Positions 1-7,859 of a stretch of 11,330 nt of DNA are shown here, one piece after another. Each line of letters begins with the position of its first letter. The first letter of the stretch is position 1. The notes beneath the pieces were generated by a model. It was given only the letters and a program-made list of their open reading frames with translations, made no database searches and had not been told where the DNA came from. The stretch comes from Chloroflexota bacterium (GTDB lineage Bacteria; Chloroflexota; UBA6077; CF-72). Location: NCBI GenBank assembly GCA_019247135.1, contig JAFAPL010000108.1:1-11330 (forward strand), written 5' to 3'. The translations under genes and the position numbers were made by a program.

Positions 1-1101
1 CTCGTCCAGGACCACCAGATCCGCATCCGCCCCCGCGCGCAACGCGCCTTTCCGAGAAGCTCCAACGATTCGAGCCGGCGTCTCTGACGCCATGCGGATC
101 GCATCCGACCACCCAACTCCGCACAGCTCCACCATGTTGCGCACCGCTCGGTCCAGTGTCAGCACGCTGCCAGCGAGCGTTCCGTCGATGAGGCGCACCG
201 CGCCATCGCGTACCTTCACCGGTCGGCCCACAAACTCGTAGTCGCCGTCTGGCAGACCCGCGGCGTGCATCGCATCCGACACGAGCGCAACGCCGCGCGC
301 CCCACGCGCACCAACCGCCAGTTTCAACAACACCGGATGCACGTGGACTCCTTCCGCAATAATTTCGACGCTGGCGCGGCCGTCGCTCAGCAATGCCCCC
401 GCGGGACCCGGAGCGCGATGATCGGGTGGAGGCATGGCGTTGAACAGGTGCGTGCAGTGACGCGCGCCCGCGTCGATCGCCGCCAGGGCCTGCTCGTACG
501 TGCAGGCTGTATGTCCAATCGCTGGCAGGATGCCATGCCGCAGGACGGCTGAAAGCAACGTGTGCTGGCGATCTTCTTCTGGAGCAAAATCGAGGACGCG
601 GAGCATGCCGCTTTCGGCCCACCGCTCGAGCTCGTCCAGGTCGGGTGCTCGAATCGCCGAGTCCAGCTGAGCGCCCTTCTTCGCCCGGCTGATGAACGGA
701 CCCTCCATGCGGATGCCGATGATCTCCGCTCCGTCTCGACCAGAGCCAGGGCGTGTCGCTTGGGCGATGCGCTCGACTTGCTGCTGTGTCTGGCTGGGTC
801 CGGTGGACGCGATGGTCGGGCAGAACGCGGTGACTCCCGTCCGTGGCAGCGCCGCTGCCATGGCCTGGATGTCAGCAGGCTCTCCTCCGGTGACATCGAA
901 TCCGCCGAACCCGTGTGTGTGGAGGTCGATATAGCCGGGCGCGATCCACCACGGTCGCAGGTCGATCGTTTCTGTTCCGAGCGTATCGGTGTCCCGCCGT
1001 AGCGCGACGATCGAGCCATTCTCGATGACAACCGCGACCGGCCCGACGATCTCCTCGGGCGTGAAGGCACGCTCGCCGATCAGAACAGTACGCGTCGCCA
1101 C
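1..1101 (-). CDS. nagA: N-acetylglucosamine-6-phosphate deacetylase (NagA), 3' end cut by window edge
   Basis: This cytosolic enzyme of the amidohydrolase superfamily removes acetate from GlcNAc-6-phosphate to give glucosamine-6-phosphate, the first committed step of amino-sugar catabolism. The 367 visible codons run open to base 1, so only a short C-terminus is missing (family length is about 380-400). Visible motifs are PGYIDLHTHG at 55-64 with the metal-binding HxH (61, 63), EGPF with metal ligand Glu133, KKGAQ at 141-145, His197 in GHT, His218 in THLFNAM, His253 or His255, and the catalytic Asp276 in SDAM. These fall almost at the E. coli numbering (E131, H195, H216, D273). The HxH pair suggests a two-metal site. 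The end shows the usual G-A-D-A-D-L-V-V-L-D strand. The start is GTG, because an in-frame TAG lies only two codons upstream. No clear ribosome binding site is seen. The gene follows the binding protein by 84 bases in the same direction, so it is probably the last gene of the transport operon. The alternative is a GalNAc-6-phosphate deacetylase of the same fold. Confidence 0.93.
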   Translation of the reverse strand, partial: MATRTVLIGERAFTPEEIVGPVAVVIENGSIVALRRDTDTLGTETIDLRPWWIAPGYIDLHTHGFGGFDVTGGEPADIQAMAAALPRTGVTAFCPTIASTGPSQTQQQVERIAQATRPGSGRDGAEIIGIRMEGPFISRAKKGAQLDSAIRAPDLDELERWAESGMLRVLDFAPEEDRQHTLLSAVLRHGILPAIGHTACTYEQALAAIDAGARHCTHLFNAMPPPDHRAPGPAGALLSDGRASVEIIAEGVHVHPVLLKLAVGARGARGVALVSDAMHAAGLPDGDYEFVGRPVKVRDGAVRLIDGTLAGSVLTLDRAVRNMVELCGVGWSDAIRMASETPARIVGASRKGALRAGADADLVVLDE

Positions 1102-1134
1102 CTGCTACCGCGCGGCGAGAGACTGCCGCTGCGT

Positions 1135-1168
1135 GGGGGTCAAGGGGCTTCGCCCCTTGATATCCCCC
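1135..1168. terminator. Strong GC hairpin between the binding-protein gene and nagA (terminator-like or REP-like)
   Basis: TCAAGGGGC (1140-1148) and GCCCCTTGA (1152-1160) form a perfect 9-bp stem with a TTC loop. An outer GGGGG/CCCCC pairing (1135-1139 with 1164-1168) adds to it across a TAT bulge. On the minus strand it lies 17 bases past the binding-protein stop codon. There is no T-run after the stem, so it is not a canonical intrinsic terminator. It may partly terminate transcription, protect the upstream mRNA's 3' end, or be a dispersed palindromic repeat. Confidence 0.55.
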
Positions 1169-1185
1169 CGCGGGAGTCCGCCAGA

Positions 1186-3393
1186 TCACGCTGACGTGAG
1201 ATAGTACGTCGACGGATGCGTCGCCCCCGGCGTGCGACAGCGCGAACGCCAGCTGATGCGCTCTGGCACGTTATGCATGTTGCTCCGAATCACTCGCACA
1301 TTCGGCACGAACCCCACCGTCCCAACCACCCACTGGTTATCCACGATGAGCTGGCGGATCTGCTTGGCCACCTCCATTCGCTGGTCGTACTCGAGCCCAG
1401 ACGCCGACCGCAACAGCTCCATTGCCTTCAACAGATCCGGATCCGTCGGCTTCTCACCCGCCGTTCCACCGGACGAATACCACTGCGCGTACAGCGGCCC
1501 GGTGAACGGCTCCAGCGGCTCGACTGGCATCTCGTGTCGCGGGAACAGAAACAGGTCCTCGGTCCCGGCGCCCCAGATGTAGATCTGCGTCTGGTTATTC
1601 TGGCACTGCGTGACCGCGAGGTTACGCTCGGTGTCCTTGACATCTCCCTGGATGCCGATGTCTTTCCACTGCTGCGAGACCATCTCCATCTGTTGCGCCC
1701 ACGGCAGGAACGCGGCGGCGACCGTCGTGATCTGGATACGCAAACGTCCTTGGCCGTCGGTACGCAGTCGATACCCTTCGGAGTCCTTCTTGTCCAACCC
1801 GATCTGGTCCAGCAGAGCGTTCGCCTGCTTGGGGTCGTGGGTCGACCATTTGGTCCGCCACTCGGGGCCCGGACTGTCGGGCGCATCGTCAGCAGGCGCG
1901 ACGGACCCAGGCGTGCCTGTACCCAGGAAAAACGCCTCGTTGATCTGATCGCGATCGATGCCAAGTGAAAGCGCCCGTCGGAAGTCTTTGTTGCTCAGCC
2001 ATTTGGCGACTTCGGGATCATCGCGGTACGACAGGTTGAACTGAAGACTCGTCTGCGCAGACTCGGCCTGCGGGTCCAGACGCACCGTGTAGTCGCCCTT
2101 GCTCTGGTTGTCCAGAAATGCGGGCAACTTTGTCAGATCCATGTGTCGTGTTTGCTCGTCGATCTCACCCGCCATCGCGCGCAGGTTCGCCACTTCCAGA
2201 CTCTCTGCCAGCGTCAGCGTCACTCGATCGATGTATGGCAGCTGGTTGCCTTGCGTATCGACAGCCCAGAAATACGGGTTGCGCTCGAGAGTCCAGGTCG
2301 AATTGTTGATCGGCGTGACCGTTCGCCAGGGGGTCATGACCGGACATTCGGGATTGACCTGATAGTTGTTCTTGTTCTTGATCAGGTTGACCCATGTATC
2401 GAGTCCGGCGGTGGCGATTGCCTGGTTGAGCTGATCTTGCGACGTGTATTTCGGATGGAATTGCTTCAGATAATGTGACGGAGCGTACGCGCCCTGGAAT
2501 CCGCCGTTGTTCGTGCCGCCTAACGCGTGTCCGCTGCCGATGAGGGTGAAACCCGAGAGCACGTCGACGAACATCGGATAAGGTTCCGGGAACTTGATCG
2601 CGACCGTGTAATCGTCCACTTTTTCGAACGTGCCCGGTTTGCCGTTGATCGTGAGCTCCGGATTCGGCGTCGGGGTGAGCTCCTTATTCTGGTAGAGATC
2701 CTCGTACCAGAACATCAGGTCGTCCGCCGAAAACGGCTGCCCGTCCGACCACTTCGCGCCCTTGCGCAGCGTCAGCGTGATCGTTCGCCCACCGTCCGTC
2801 ACGTTCCATGCCGACGCGAGCGACGGCACGACCTTCAAACCGGTGTAGTCGACGAAGATCAATTTGTCCGTCGACATGATCCGGTTCATGTTTTCGCCGT
2901 CGGCAGGACCGGTGAACGCACGCCGCCAGGTACCGCCATACTGACCGATATCGCGGAGCGGTTGGAGGACCATTGGATCGCTCGGGACACGCTGCTCGAC
3001 GGGCGGGAGTTTGCCAGCTTTGACGAGGTCGGCGAGCATCGGCGCCTCGTTGAACTTCGTCGGCAACTTTGAGGCGTCAGTCACGATGGTCGCGCCTTCC
3101 AGCTTACCGACGAGTTGCGAGCCGATCTGGTTGCCCTGTGCTGCCGTGGTTGGCGCTGCCGCGGCGGCTGCCGGAGCCTGCGTCGGCTGGGCCGATCCGG
3201 CCGTAGGCTGTGCCGCGCCAACGGTTGGCTGCGCCGCGCCAGCCGCGGGCTGCTGCGCTGCCGGCGCGCTCGTCGGCGACGCTGGTGCTGCCGGCCCGCA
3301 TGCCGCCAGGAGGGACACGACGGCAACACTCAGGCCACCGCTCAGCAATTGACGACGTGACAACGCGTGGTGCAGATTCGATCTCTCTTGCAT
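1186..3393 (-). CDS. ABC transporter substrate-binding lipoprotein, SBP family 5 (oligopeptide/oligosaccharide type)
   Basis: A 735-residue extracytoplasmic solute receptor that delivers its ligand to the permeases encoded upstream. The N-terminus carries a twin-arginine motif (SRRQLL, 12-17), a hydrophobic stretch (about 19-31) and a lipobox ending in Cys32, so it looks like a Tat-exported, membrane-anchored lipoprotein. Residues 33-90 form a flexible Ala/Pro/Gln/Thr linker containing three heptad repeats. The family 5 signature lies at about 190-228: SLASAWNVTDGG, then LRKGAKWSDGQPFSADDL. At 735 residues it is longer than E. coli OppA or DppA (about 510-545), as is common in the large Chloroflexota receptors. 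The start is fixed by GGAGGGAGGAG nine bases before this ATG; an in-frame ATG ten codons upstream would place that site inside the gene. The ligand cannot be read from sequence. The linked nagA hints at amino-sugar oligomers, but peptides remain possible. Confidence 0.95.
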   Translation of the reverse strand: MQERSNLHHALSRRQLLSGGLSVAVVSLLAACGPAAPASPTSAPAAQQPAAGAAQPTVGAAQPTAGSAQPTQAPAAAAAAPTTAAQGNQIGSQLVGKLEGATIVTDASKLPTKFNEAPMLADLVKAGKLPPVEQRVPSDPMVLQPLRDIGQYGGTWRRAFTGPADGENMNRIMSTDKLIFVDYTGLKVVPSLASAWNVTDGGRTITLTLRKGAKWSDGQPFSADDLMFWYEDLYQNKELTPTPNPELTINGKPGTFEKVDDYTVAIKFPEPYPMFVDVLSGFTLIGSGHALGGTNNGGFQGAYAPSHYLKQFHPKYTSQDQLNQAIATAGLDTWVNLIKNKNNYQVNPECPVMTPWRTVTPINNSTWTLERNPYFWAVDTQGNQLPYIDRVTLTLAESLEVANLRAMAGEIDEQTRHMDLTKLPAFLDNQSKGDYTVRLDPQAESAQTSLQFNLSYRDDPEVAKWLSNKDFRRALSLGIDRDQINEAFFLGTGTPGSVAPADDAPDSPGPEWRTKWSTHDPKQANALLDQIGLDKKDSEGYRLRTDGQGRLRIQITTVAAAFLPWAQQMEMVSQQWKDIGIQGDVKDTERNLAVTQCQNNQTQIYIWGAGTEDLFLFPRHEMPVEPLEPFTGPLYAQWYSSGGTAGEKPTDPDLLKAMELLRSASGLEYDQRMEVAKQIRQLIVDNQWVVGTVGFVPNVRVIRSNMHNVPERISWRSRCRTPGATHPSTYYLTSA
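3181..3243 (-). repeat. Three tandem 21-bp units encoding heptads (A/V)G(A/S)AQPT in the lipoprotein linker
   Basis: Residues 51-57, 58-64 and 65-71 of the binding protein read AGAAQPT, VGAAQPT and AGSAQPT. The three 21-bp units are similar but not identical at the DNA level. They form part of a disordered tether between the lipidated Cys and the folded domain. Copy number could vary between strains through slippage. Confidence 0.8.
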
Positions 3394-3402
3394 GTTCAGA
3401 AA

Positions 3403-3413
3403 CTCCTCCCTCC
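3403..3413 (-). promoter_or_regulatory. Strong ribosome binding site of the substrate-binding protein
   Basis: On the minus strand GGAGGGAGGAG ends nine bases before the ATG at 3393. It is the best Shine-Dalgarno sequence in the operon and decides the start over the in-frame ATG at 3423. The overlapping transport genes upstream have weak or no such sites. This fits the usual need for more binding protein than permease. Confidence 0.85.
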
Positions 3414-3442
3414 GGCTACACATGGCGAACAGACAATGCGCA

Positions 3443-4549
3443 CTAATTCTGGCTGAGAGGCACCTCCACCCCCGCGAGCGTCAGCTCGCGTGCGCGATGG
3501 CACCGCACAAACCGACCTGGCTCAATTTCCTCCCAGGCTGGTGTGACACTCCGACACGTTTCCACCGCGTATTGACAACGCGGATGGAAGTAACAGCCGC
3601 TCGGCGGAGCCGCCGGATTTGCGACTTCGCCCTGGAGCACGACACGCTCTCGCCGCCTGGCGACCCTCTCCCGCTGCATCTCTCCCTGTCGCCTCGAGCG
3701 GCGGGGTCGAGCACGAGGATCCGGCTCGGGAATTGCTGAGAGCAACGCGGACGTGTACGGATGCTTGGGGGCGGCAAACAGCGCCGCGCTCTCCGCCATC
3801 TCGACAATCTGTCCCACGTACATGACGGCCACGCGGTCACTGATGTGTTTCACCACGCTCAGGTCGTGTGCGACGAACAGATACGTGAGCTTGAGCCGCT
3901 CCTGCAGCTCGAGCAAGAGATTCAGGATCTGCGCCTGTACTGAGACGTCCAGCGCCGAGACCGCTTCATCAGCCACCACCAGCCGAGGATTCAGCGCGAG
4001 CGCCCGCGCAATCCCGATTCGCTGCCGCTGACCGCCACTGAATGCGTGCGGAAAGCGATTCATGTACTCCGGTCGGAGTCCGACCAGGCGCATGAGCTCC
4101 GCGACACGCTCGATCCGATGCTGGCGATCGCTGATTCCGTTCACCAGCAGCGGCTCGCCGACGATGTCGAGCAAGGTCATGCGCGGGTTCAGCGACGAGA
4201 AGGGGTCCTGGAAAATCATCTGCATCTCGCGTCGAAGCGGACGCAAACGCGTGCGCGACACAGTGGCGACATCCACAACCGAACCGTCGTCGGCACGGAA
4301 CAGCACTTCGCCGTCTGTCGGATCGATCGCGCGCAGGATGCACCGCGCGGTTGTGGTCTTTCCGCATCCGCTCTCCCCCACAAGCGCCAGTGTTTCGCCC
4401 GGGTACAGATCGAATGTGACGTCGTCCACGGCACGCACGTGACCGACGGTACGGCGCAGAAATCCGCGACGAATCGGAAAAAACTTCCTCAGGTGACGCA
4501 CCGCCAGGAGTGCATCGTCGTGCACAGTCCCGTTCGCGCTACTGGACAT
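3443..4549 (-). CDS. Opp/Dpp-type ABC transporter ATPase, F subunit
   Basis: A 368-residue cytoplasmic ATPase, the second of the pair that drives import through the two permeases. It shows Walker A GESGCGKT (58-65), Q-loop Gln114, signature FSGGQRQR (170-177), Walker B LVVADE (190-195), D-loop SALD and H-loop His228. The form DEAVSALD is normal for OppF-like subunits. The C-terminal oligopeptide-transporter extension carries PPSGC..HPRC with four Cys (319, 325, 332, 350), a pattern that binds a [4Fe-4S] cluster in some relatives. Its ATG overlaps the end of the D subunit gene by 11 bases, and no good ribosome binding site is seen, so coupled translation is likely. Residues 280-297 form an Arg-rich insertion not expected in the family. 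The gene ends 49 bases before the binding-protein start. Confidence 0.95.
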   Translation of the reverse strand: MSSSANGTVHDDALLAVRHLRKFFPIRRGFLRRTVGHVRAVDDVTFDLYPGETLALVGESGCGKTTTARCILRAIDPTDGEVLFRADDGSVVDVATVSRTRLRPLRREMQMIFQDPFSSLNPRMTLLDIVGEPLLVNGISDRQHRIERVAELMRLVGLRPEYMNRFPHAFSGGQRQRIGIARALALNPRLVVADEAVSALDVSVQAQILNLLLELQERLKLTYLFVAHDLSVVKHISDRVAVMYVGQIVEMAESAALFAAPKHPYTSALLSAIPEPDPRARPRRSRRQGEMQRERVARRRERVVLQGEVANPAAPPSGCYFHPRCQYAVETCRSVTPAWEEIEPGRFVRCHRARELTLAGVEVPLSQN

Positions 4550-5570
4550 GTGCCGTTTGGGCGGGCGAATTTGCGGCCTGGTAGAGGAAACAGCTCGCGC
4601 TCTGTTCTTCCGTCACCGGCAACAAGACCGGCGTGTGTGTGTCGCAGACTCCGCGCATGAACGAAGGGCAGCGCGGGTGAAACGGACAGCCTCGCGGCCG
4701 ATTGTATGGGTGCGGAATGGAGCCCGTAATCGTGGGCAGCTTTGCGCGCGGCACCGAGTGCACGCTCGGAATGGATTTCAACAGCAGCTGAGTGTACGGA
4801 TGTTTCGGCGCGTAGAAGATGTCTTCGACTGGGCCATCCTCGACCACCTGTCCGAGGTACATCACCACCACGTCGTCCGCCATCTCCGCGACCACGCCGA
4901 GGTTGTGCGTAATCAGGATGATGGCCATGCCGTTCTGCGTCTGAAGGTCCCACAGCAGGTCGAGAATTTGCGCCTGCGTGGTGACGTCAAGCGCCGTCGT
5001 CGGCTCGTCGGCGATGAGCAGTTGCGGATCGCACGAGAGCGCCATAGCGATCATCGCCCGCTGTCGGAGCCCACCACTCAGTTGAAAGGCATACTCGTCC
5101 ATTCGCCCTTCCGCGCGTGGAATTCCGACTCGCCGCAACAAATCGATCGCTCGGTCGCGCGCCTCGCGCTTGCTCACCTTGCGATGGAACTGAATCGCCT
5201 CCACAATCTGGTTGCCGATAGTGTGCACTGGACTGAACGATGTCATTGGCTCCTGAAACACATAGCCAATAACGCCCGTGCGAATACCGCGGATCTCGCG
5301 TCCGTTCGGCTTCAGCTGCACGAGGTCGACTTCGTTCTGGCTTGTGCGCAGGATGACCTCTCCATCGACGATCCGGCCCGGCTCTTCCACTATGCGCAGA
5401 ATGGAGCGCGCCGTGACGCTTTTGCCGCAGCCGGACTCGCCAACGATTCCCAGTGTGCGTCCCGCGTACACATCGAACGAAGCGCCGTCAACTGCTTTGA
5501 CAACACCTTCATCTGAGGTGAAGTGCGTCTTCAAGCCACGCACCGAAAGCAGCGGAGCTTCAGACGCCAT
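4539..5570 (-). CDS. Opp/Dpp-type ABC transporter ATPase, D subunit
   Basis: A 343-residue cytoplasmic ATPase, partner of the F subunit. Motifs are Walker A GESGCGKS (44-51), Q-loop Gln106, signature LSGGLRQR (164-171), Walker B LLIADE (184-189), then PTTALDVT and H-loop His222. LSGGLRQR and the PTTALD D-loop are typical of the D rather than the F subunit. After the Q-loop it reads [13 protein letters not shown] instead of the commoner TSLNPV form; this may mark a subfamily, but it does not identify the cargo. The C-terminal extension has RGCPFHPRC and four Cys (295, 301, 309, 327), the possible [4Fe-4S] site. The ATG at 5570 overlaps the permease C gene by 11 bases, and the gene's end overlaps the F subunit gene by 11 bases. 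Both catalytic sites look intact. Confidence 0.95.
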   Translation of the reverse strand: MASEAPLLSVRGLKTHFTSDEGVVKAVDGASFDVYAGRTLGIVGESGCGKSVTARSILRIVEEPGRIVDGEVILRTSQNEVDLVQLKPNGREIRGIRTGVIGYVFQEPMTSFSPVHTIGNQIVEAIQFHRKVSKREARDRAIDLLRRVGIPRAEGRMDEYAFQLSGGLRQRAMIAMALSCDPQLLIADEPTTALDVTTQAQILDLLWDLQTQNGMAIILITHNLGVVAEMADDVVVMYLGQVVEDGPVEDIFYAPKHPYTQLLLKSIPSVHSVPRAKLPTITGSIPHPYNRPRGCPFHPRCPSFMRGVCDTHTPVLLPVTEEQSASCFLYQAANSPAQTAHVQ

Positions 5571-6720
5571 ACGGGTCCGCCGCGTCGCGCAGGCCGTCTC
5601 CCAGGAAATTGAACGCCAGGATTGCGACGATCACCGGCGCCGCGGGCCACAGCAGCCATGGCGAGATCGCGGCCGTCTGAACGTTGGAGGCTTCCTCGAG
5701 CATGACTCCCCAGGAGATCGCTGGTGGGCGCATGCCGAACCCTAGGTAACTCAGCGAGGTCTCGAAGATGATGATCGCCGGCAATGCGAGCGTGGTCGCC
5801 GCGATGATGTGACTCAGAAATGACGGGACCAGGTGGCGGAAGATGATTCGCAGACGCGAGCAGCCTACAAGCTCTGCCGCGGTGACGAAATCTTCATCGC
5901 GCAAGGAGAGGAACCGGCCACGAACGACACGCGCGAGCTCTGTCCACGAGAACAATGAAAAGATCAGTGTCATGGTGAAAAAGATCTGCGTCACGTCCCA
6001 TTCCTTCGGAACTGATGCCGCCAGACCCATCCACAGGGGAATCGTCGGAATAGAGCGCATGATTTCGATGACGCGCTGGATGATGGTATCGGCCAGTCCG
6101 CCGAGATAGCCGGACAACCCCCCGAGCAGCACACCCAGCACCAGGCTGATGACGACGCTTGCGAGTCCAATCAATAGCGACACGCGGGTGGCGAACACCA
6201 GGCGCGACCACTGGTCTCTACCTTGACTGTCGGTGCCGAGCAAGAAGAGGGACGTCTCCGGCGTTCGGTCGCCCGAGACACCGATCAGATGCCGATCCGT
6301 CGGGATCAGTCCAAACAGCTTGTAGGGGAATCCCTGGGCGAACAGCGTGATCGGTACTTTCACACTCGGATCGGGGACGTACACGCGTTTGAATGTCTGC
6401 GGGTCGCGTTGCCCTACCAGTCCACTCACGTACGGCCCAAATCCGCCATTGCTGTCGAACAGGTATAGCGGCTGCGGTGCGATCAGTGACCGCTGTGCAT
6501 CGGATGCAAGCGGGTCGGAGTACGCGAGAAACTCCGCCGTGGCCGCGACCAGGTAGAAGACGATCACAACCACGGCTGAGACGAGCGCGAGCTTGTGCTT
6601 GCGAAACCGCCACCACATCAGCTGCCACTGCGTGGCAACCGAGATCTTCTCCTCAGCGTCTACGGATAGTGGCGCGTCCGATTCTGGAACATCTGGAGCG
6701 ATGACGCCGCTGATGCTCAC
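5560..6720 (-). CDS. Opp/Dpp-type ABC transporter permease, C subunit
   Basis: A 386-residue inner-membrane permease that forms half of the translocation pore. TM1 lies at about 44-66 and the remaining five or so helices at about 180-380. The conserved GTDSQGRDQWSR sits just before the permease domain, and the EAA-type coupling loop is at about 277-299 (EDFVTAAELVG, then HLVPS). The extracytoplasmic loop after TM1 is about 113 residues (67-179), against about 45 in E. coli OppC. I chose the GTG at 6720 because it overlaps the permease B stop as GTGA and has a GGAG a few bases upstream. An in-frame GTG at 6753 would give 397 residues but lacks a ribosome binding site. The gene's end overlaps the D subunit gene by 11 bases. 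Confidence 0.93.
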   Translation of the reverse strand: MSISGVIAPDVPESDAPLSVDAEEKISVATQWQLMWWRFRKHKLALVSAVVVIVFYLVAATAEFLAYSDPLASDAQRSLIAPQPLYLFDSNGGFGPYVSGLVGQRDPQTFKRVYVPDPSVKVPITLFAQGFPYKLFGLIPTDRHLIGVSGDRTPETSLFLLGTDSQGRDQWSRLVFATRVSLLIGLASVVISLVLGVLLGGLSGYLGGLADTIIQRVIEIMRSIPTIPLWMGLAASVPKEWDVTQIFFTMTLIFSLFSWTELARVVRGRFLSLRDEDFVTAAELVGCSRLRIIFRHLVPSFLSHIIAATTLALPAIIIFETSLSYLGFGMRPPAISWGVMLEEASNVQTAAISPWLLWPAAPVIVAILAFNFLGDGLRDAADPYGV

Positions 6721-7706
6721 CGGCTCTCCAATCGAATGCGCGGATCCAGCCACATCAGGAGCAGATCCGAGAGCAGCGTGCCGATGACGGTTAGCGTGCC
6801 GAGTAGCAGGATGATCGTGCCGGCGAGAAACATGTCGAGCGCGATCAGCGCCTTGTACAGCAGTGGTCCAACGGTCGGCAGACTCAACACGATGGAGACA
6901 ATGACACTGCCCGAGACGATGTACGGCAAGGTGTAGCCGATCGTGCTGGCGAACGGATTCAACGCGACCCGGACCGGGTACTTCAAGATCACACGATGTT
7001 CGGGCAGACCCTTCGCACGCGCGGTGATGACGTACGGCTTGCGCTTTTCGTCGAGCAGGTTCGCTCGCATGATGCGGATCTGGCCGGCAGTGGCGGCCAT
7101 GCCGAGCACAATCGCAGGCACCGGCAGATGCGCCAGCAGGTCCTGGAACTTAACCCAGCTCCAGGGTGCGTCGTTCAGCTCCGGCCTGAATAGACCACCG
7201 ATATTGACGTTGAAGTACTTGAAGCCGAAATAGAGAACCAGTAGCGCGAGCAGGAAGTTCGGAATTGCAAGGCCAACAAAGCCAATGAACGTGAACACGT
7301 AGTCCAGAACCGAGTTCTGTCGAACCGCCGAGTAGATTCCGATCGGTAGCGCGATCGCCCAGGTGAAGAGCAGTGCCGCGACGGACACCGCGATTGTCAA
7401 CCACAATCGGTCGCCGATCACCTGTGTGACGGGCAACTGGTACTCCATGGCTACGCCAAAATTCCCGTGGCCCATCATGCCCACCCAGCGCAGGTACTGG
7501 ACGTAGATCGGCTGATCGAGCCCGTACTGGATGCGCAGGTTCTGGGCCTGGTCGGCGGACACCGACCCGCCGCTGGCGGCCATCTGCGCGATGTACGAGG
7601 TGACGTAGTCGCCAGGCGGCAGGTGAATGATCATGAACGACAGGATCGAGATCGCCACGATCGTGAAGACGGCAAGTACGAGGCGCCGCGCGATATATCC
7701 CGCCAC
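6717..7706 (-). CDS. Opp/Dpp-type ABC transporter permease, B subunit
   Basis: A 329-residue inner-membrane permease, partner of the C subunit and first gene of the operon. It opens with the usual Arg-containing N-terminus followed by TM1 (about 9-28). The periplasmic segment (30-100) contains the family's YGLDQPIYVQYLRW stretch, and later helices lie at about 103-128, 136-163, 193-212, 255-278 and 292-320. The EAA coupling loop is at 224-245 (PYVITARAKGL, then the R/NP end), and the protein closes with DPRIR as usual. The start is GTG at 7706. No Shine-Dalgarno is visible before it; instead a sigma-70-like promoter ends eight bases upstream, which suggests leaderless translation. Confidence 0.94.
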   Translation of the reverse strand: MAGYIARRLVLAVFTIVAISILSFMIIHLPPGDYVTSYIAQMAASGGSVSADQAQNLRIQYGLDQPIYVQYLRWVGMMGHGNFGVAMEYQLPVTQVIGDRLWLTIAVSVAALLFTWAIALPIGIYSAVRQNSVLDYVFTFIGFVGLAIPNFLLALLVLYFGFKYFNVNIGGLFRPELNDAPWSWVKFQDLLAHLPVPAIVLGMAATAGQIRIMRANLLDEKRKPYVITARAKGLPEHRVILKYPVRVALNPFASTIGYTLPYIVSGSVIVSIVLSLPTVGPLLYKALIALDMFLAGTIILLLGTLTVIGTLLSDLLLMWLDPRIRLESR

Positions 7707-7714
7707 CAGCGGCC

Positions 7715-7743
7715 ATCGTACCGGCGACGCACCTCGATAACAA
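7715..7743 (-). promoter_or_regulatory. Predicted promoter of the transport operon
   Basis: Minus strand TTGTTA (7743-7738) and TACGAT (7720-7715) are separated by 17 bases, each matching the sigma-70 consensus at 4 of 6 positions. Transcription would start about 6-8 bases further on, essentially at the GTG of permease B (7706). The gene lacks a ribosome binding site, so the two observations agree. This is prediction only. Confidence 0.45.
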
Positions 7744-7859
7744 CCGCCCGCTAGAATCGGCCGCCGAGGCTTGATGAACTTCGTGGATTACCTGGCCACC
7801 TTGCGACGACGACGTGCCGCCAACACAAGGTTGGGGGCCAGGGGCGGGGCCTGGAGGCT

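Noticed and set aside
387..1070. 227-codon minus-strand frame overlapping nagA in another frame
   Set aside because: Ser/Arg-rich with no motifs, while the other minus-strand frame over the same bases gives all NagA catalytic motifs.
1216..1968. 250-codon plus-strand open frame opposite the binding-protein gene
   Set aside because: It lies wholly antisense to a clear family 5 binding protein, matches no family I recognise and is rich in Arg, as expected for a shadow frame in GC-rich DNA.
3394..3423. Alternative ATG start for the binding protein ten codons upstream
   Set aside because: It would put the strong GGAGGGAGGAG site inside the gene and add residues before a well-formed Tat signal.
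4548..5516. 322-codon plus-strand open frame opposite the D-subunit ATPase
   Set aside because: Antisense to a gene with a full set of ATPase motifs. The composition looks like a complement of conserved coding DNA and no domain is recognisable.
6721..6753. Alternative GTG start for permease C at 6753
   Set aside because: No ribosome binding site precedes it and it lengthens the overlap with permease B to 37 bases. The GTG at 6720 has a GGAG and a GTGA overlap. It cannot be fully excluded.
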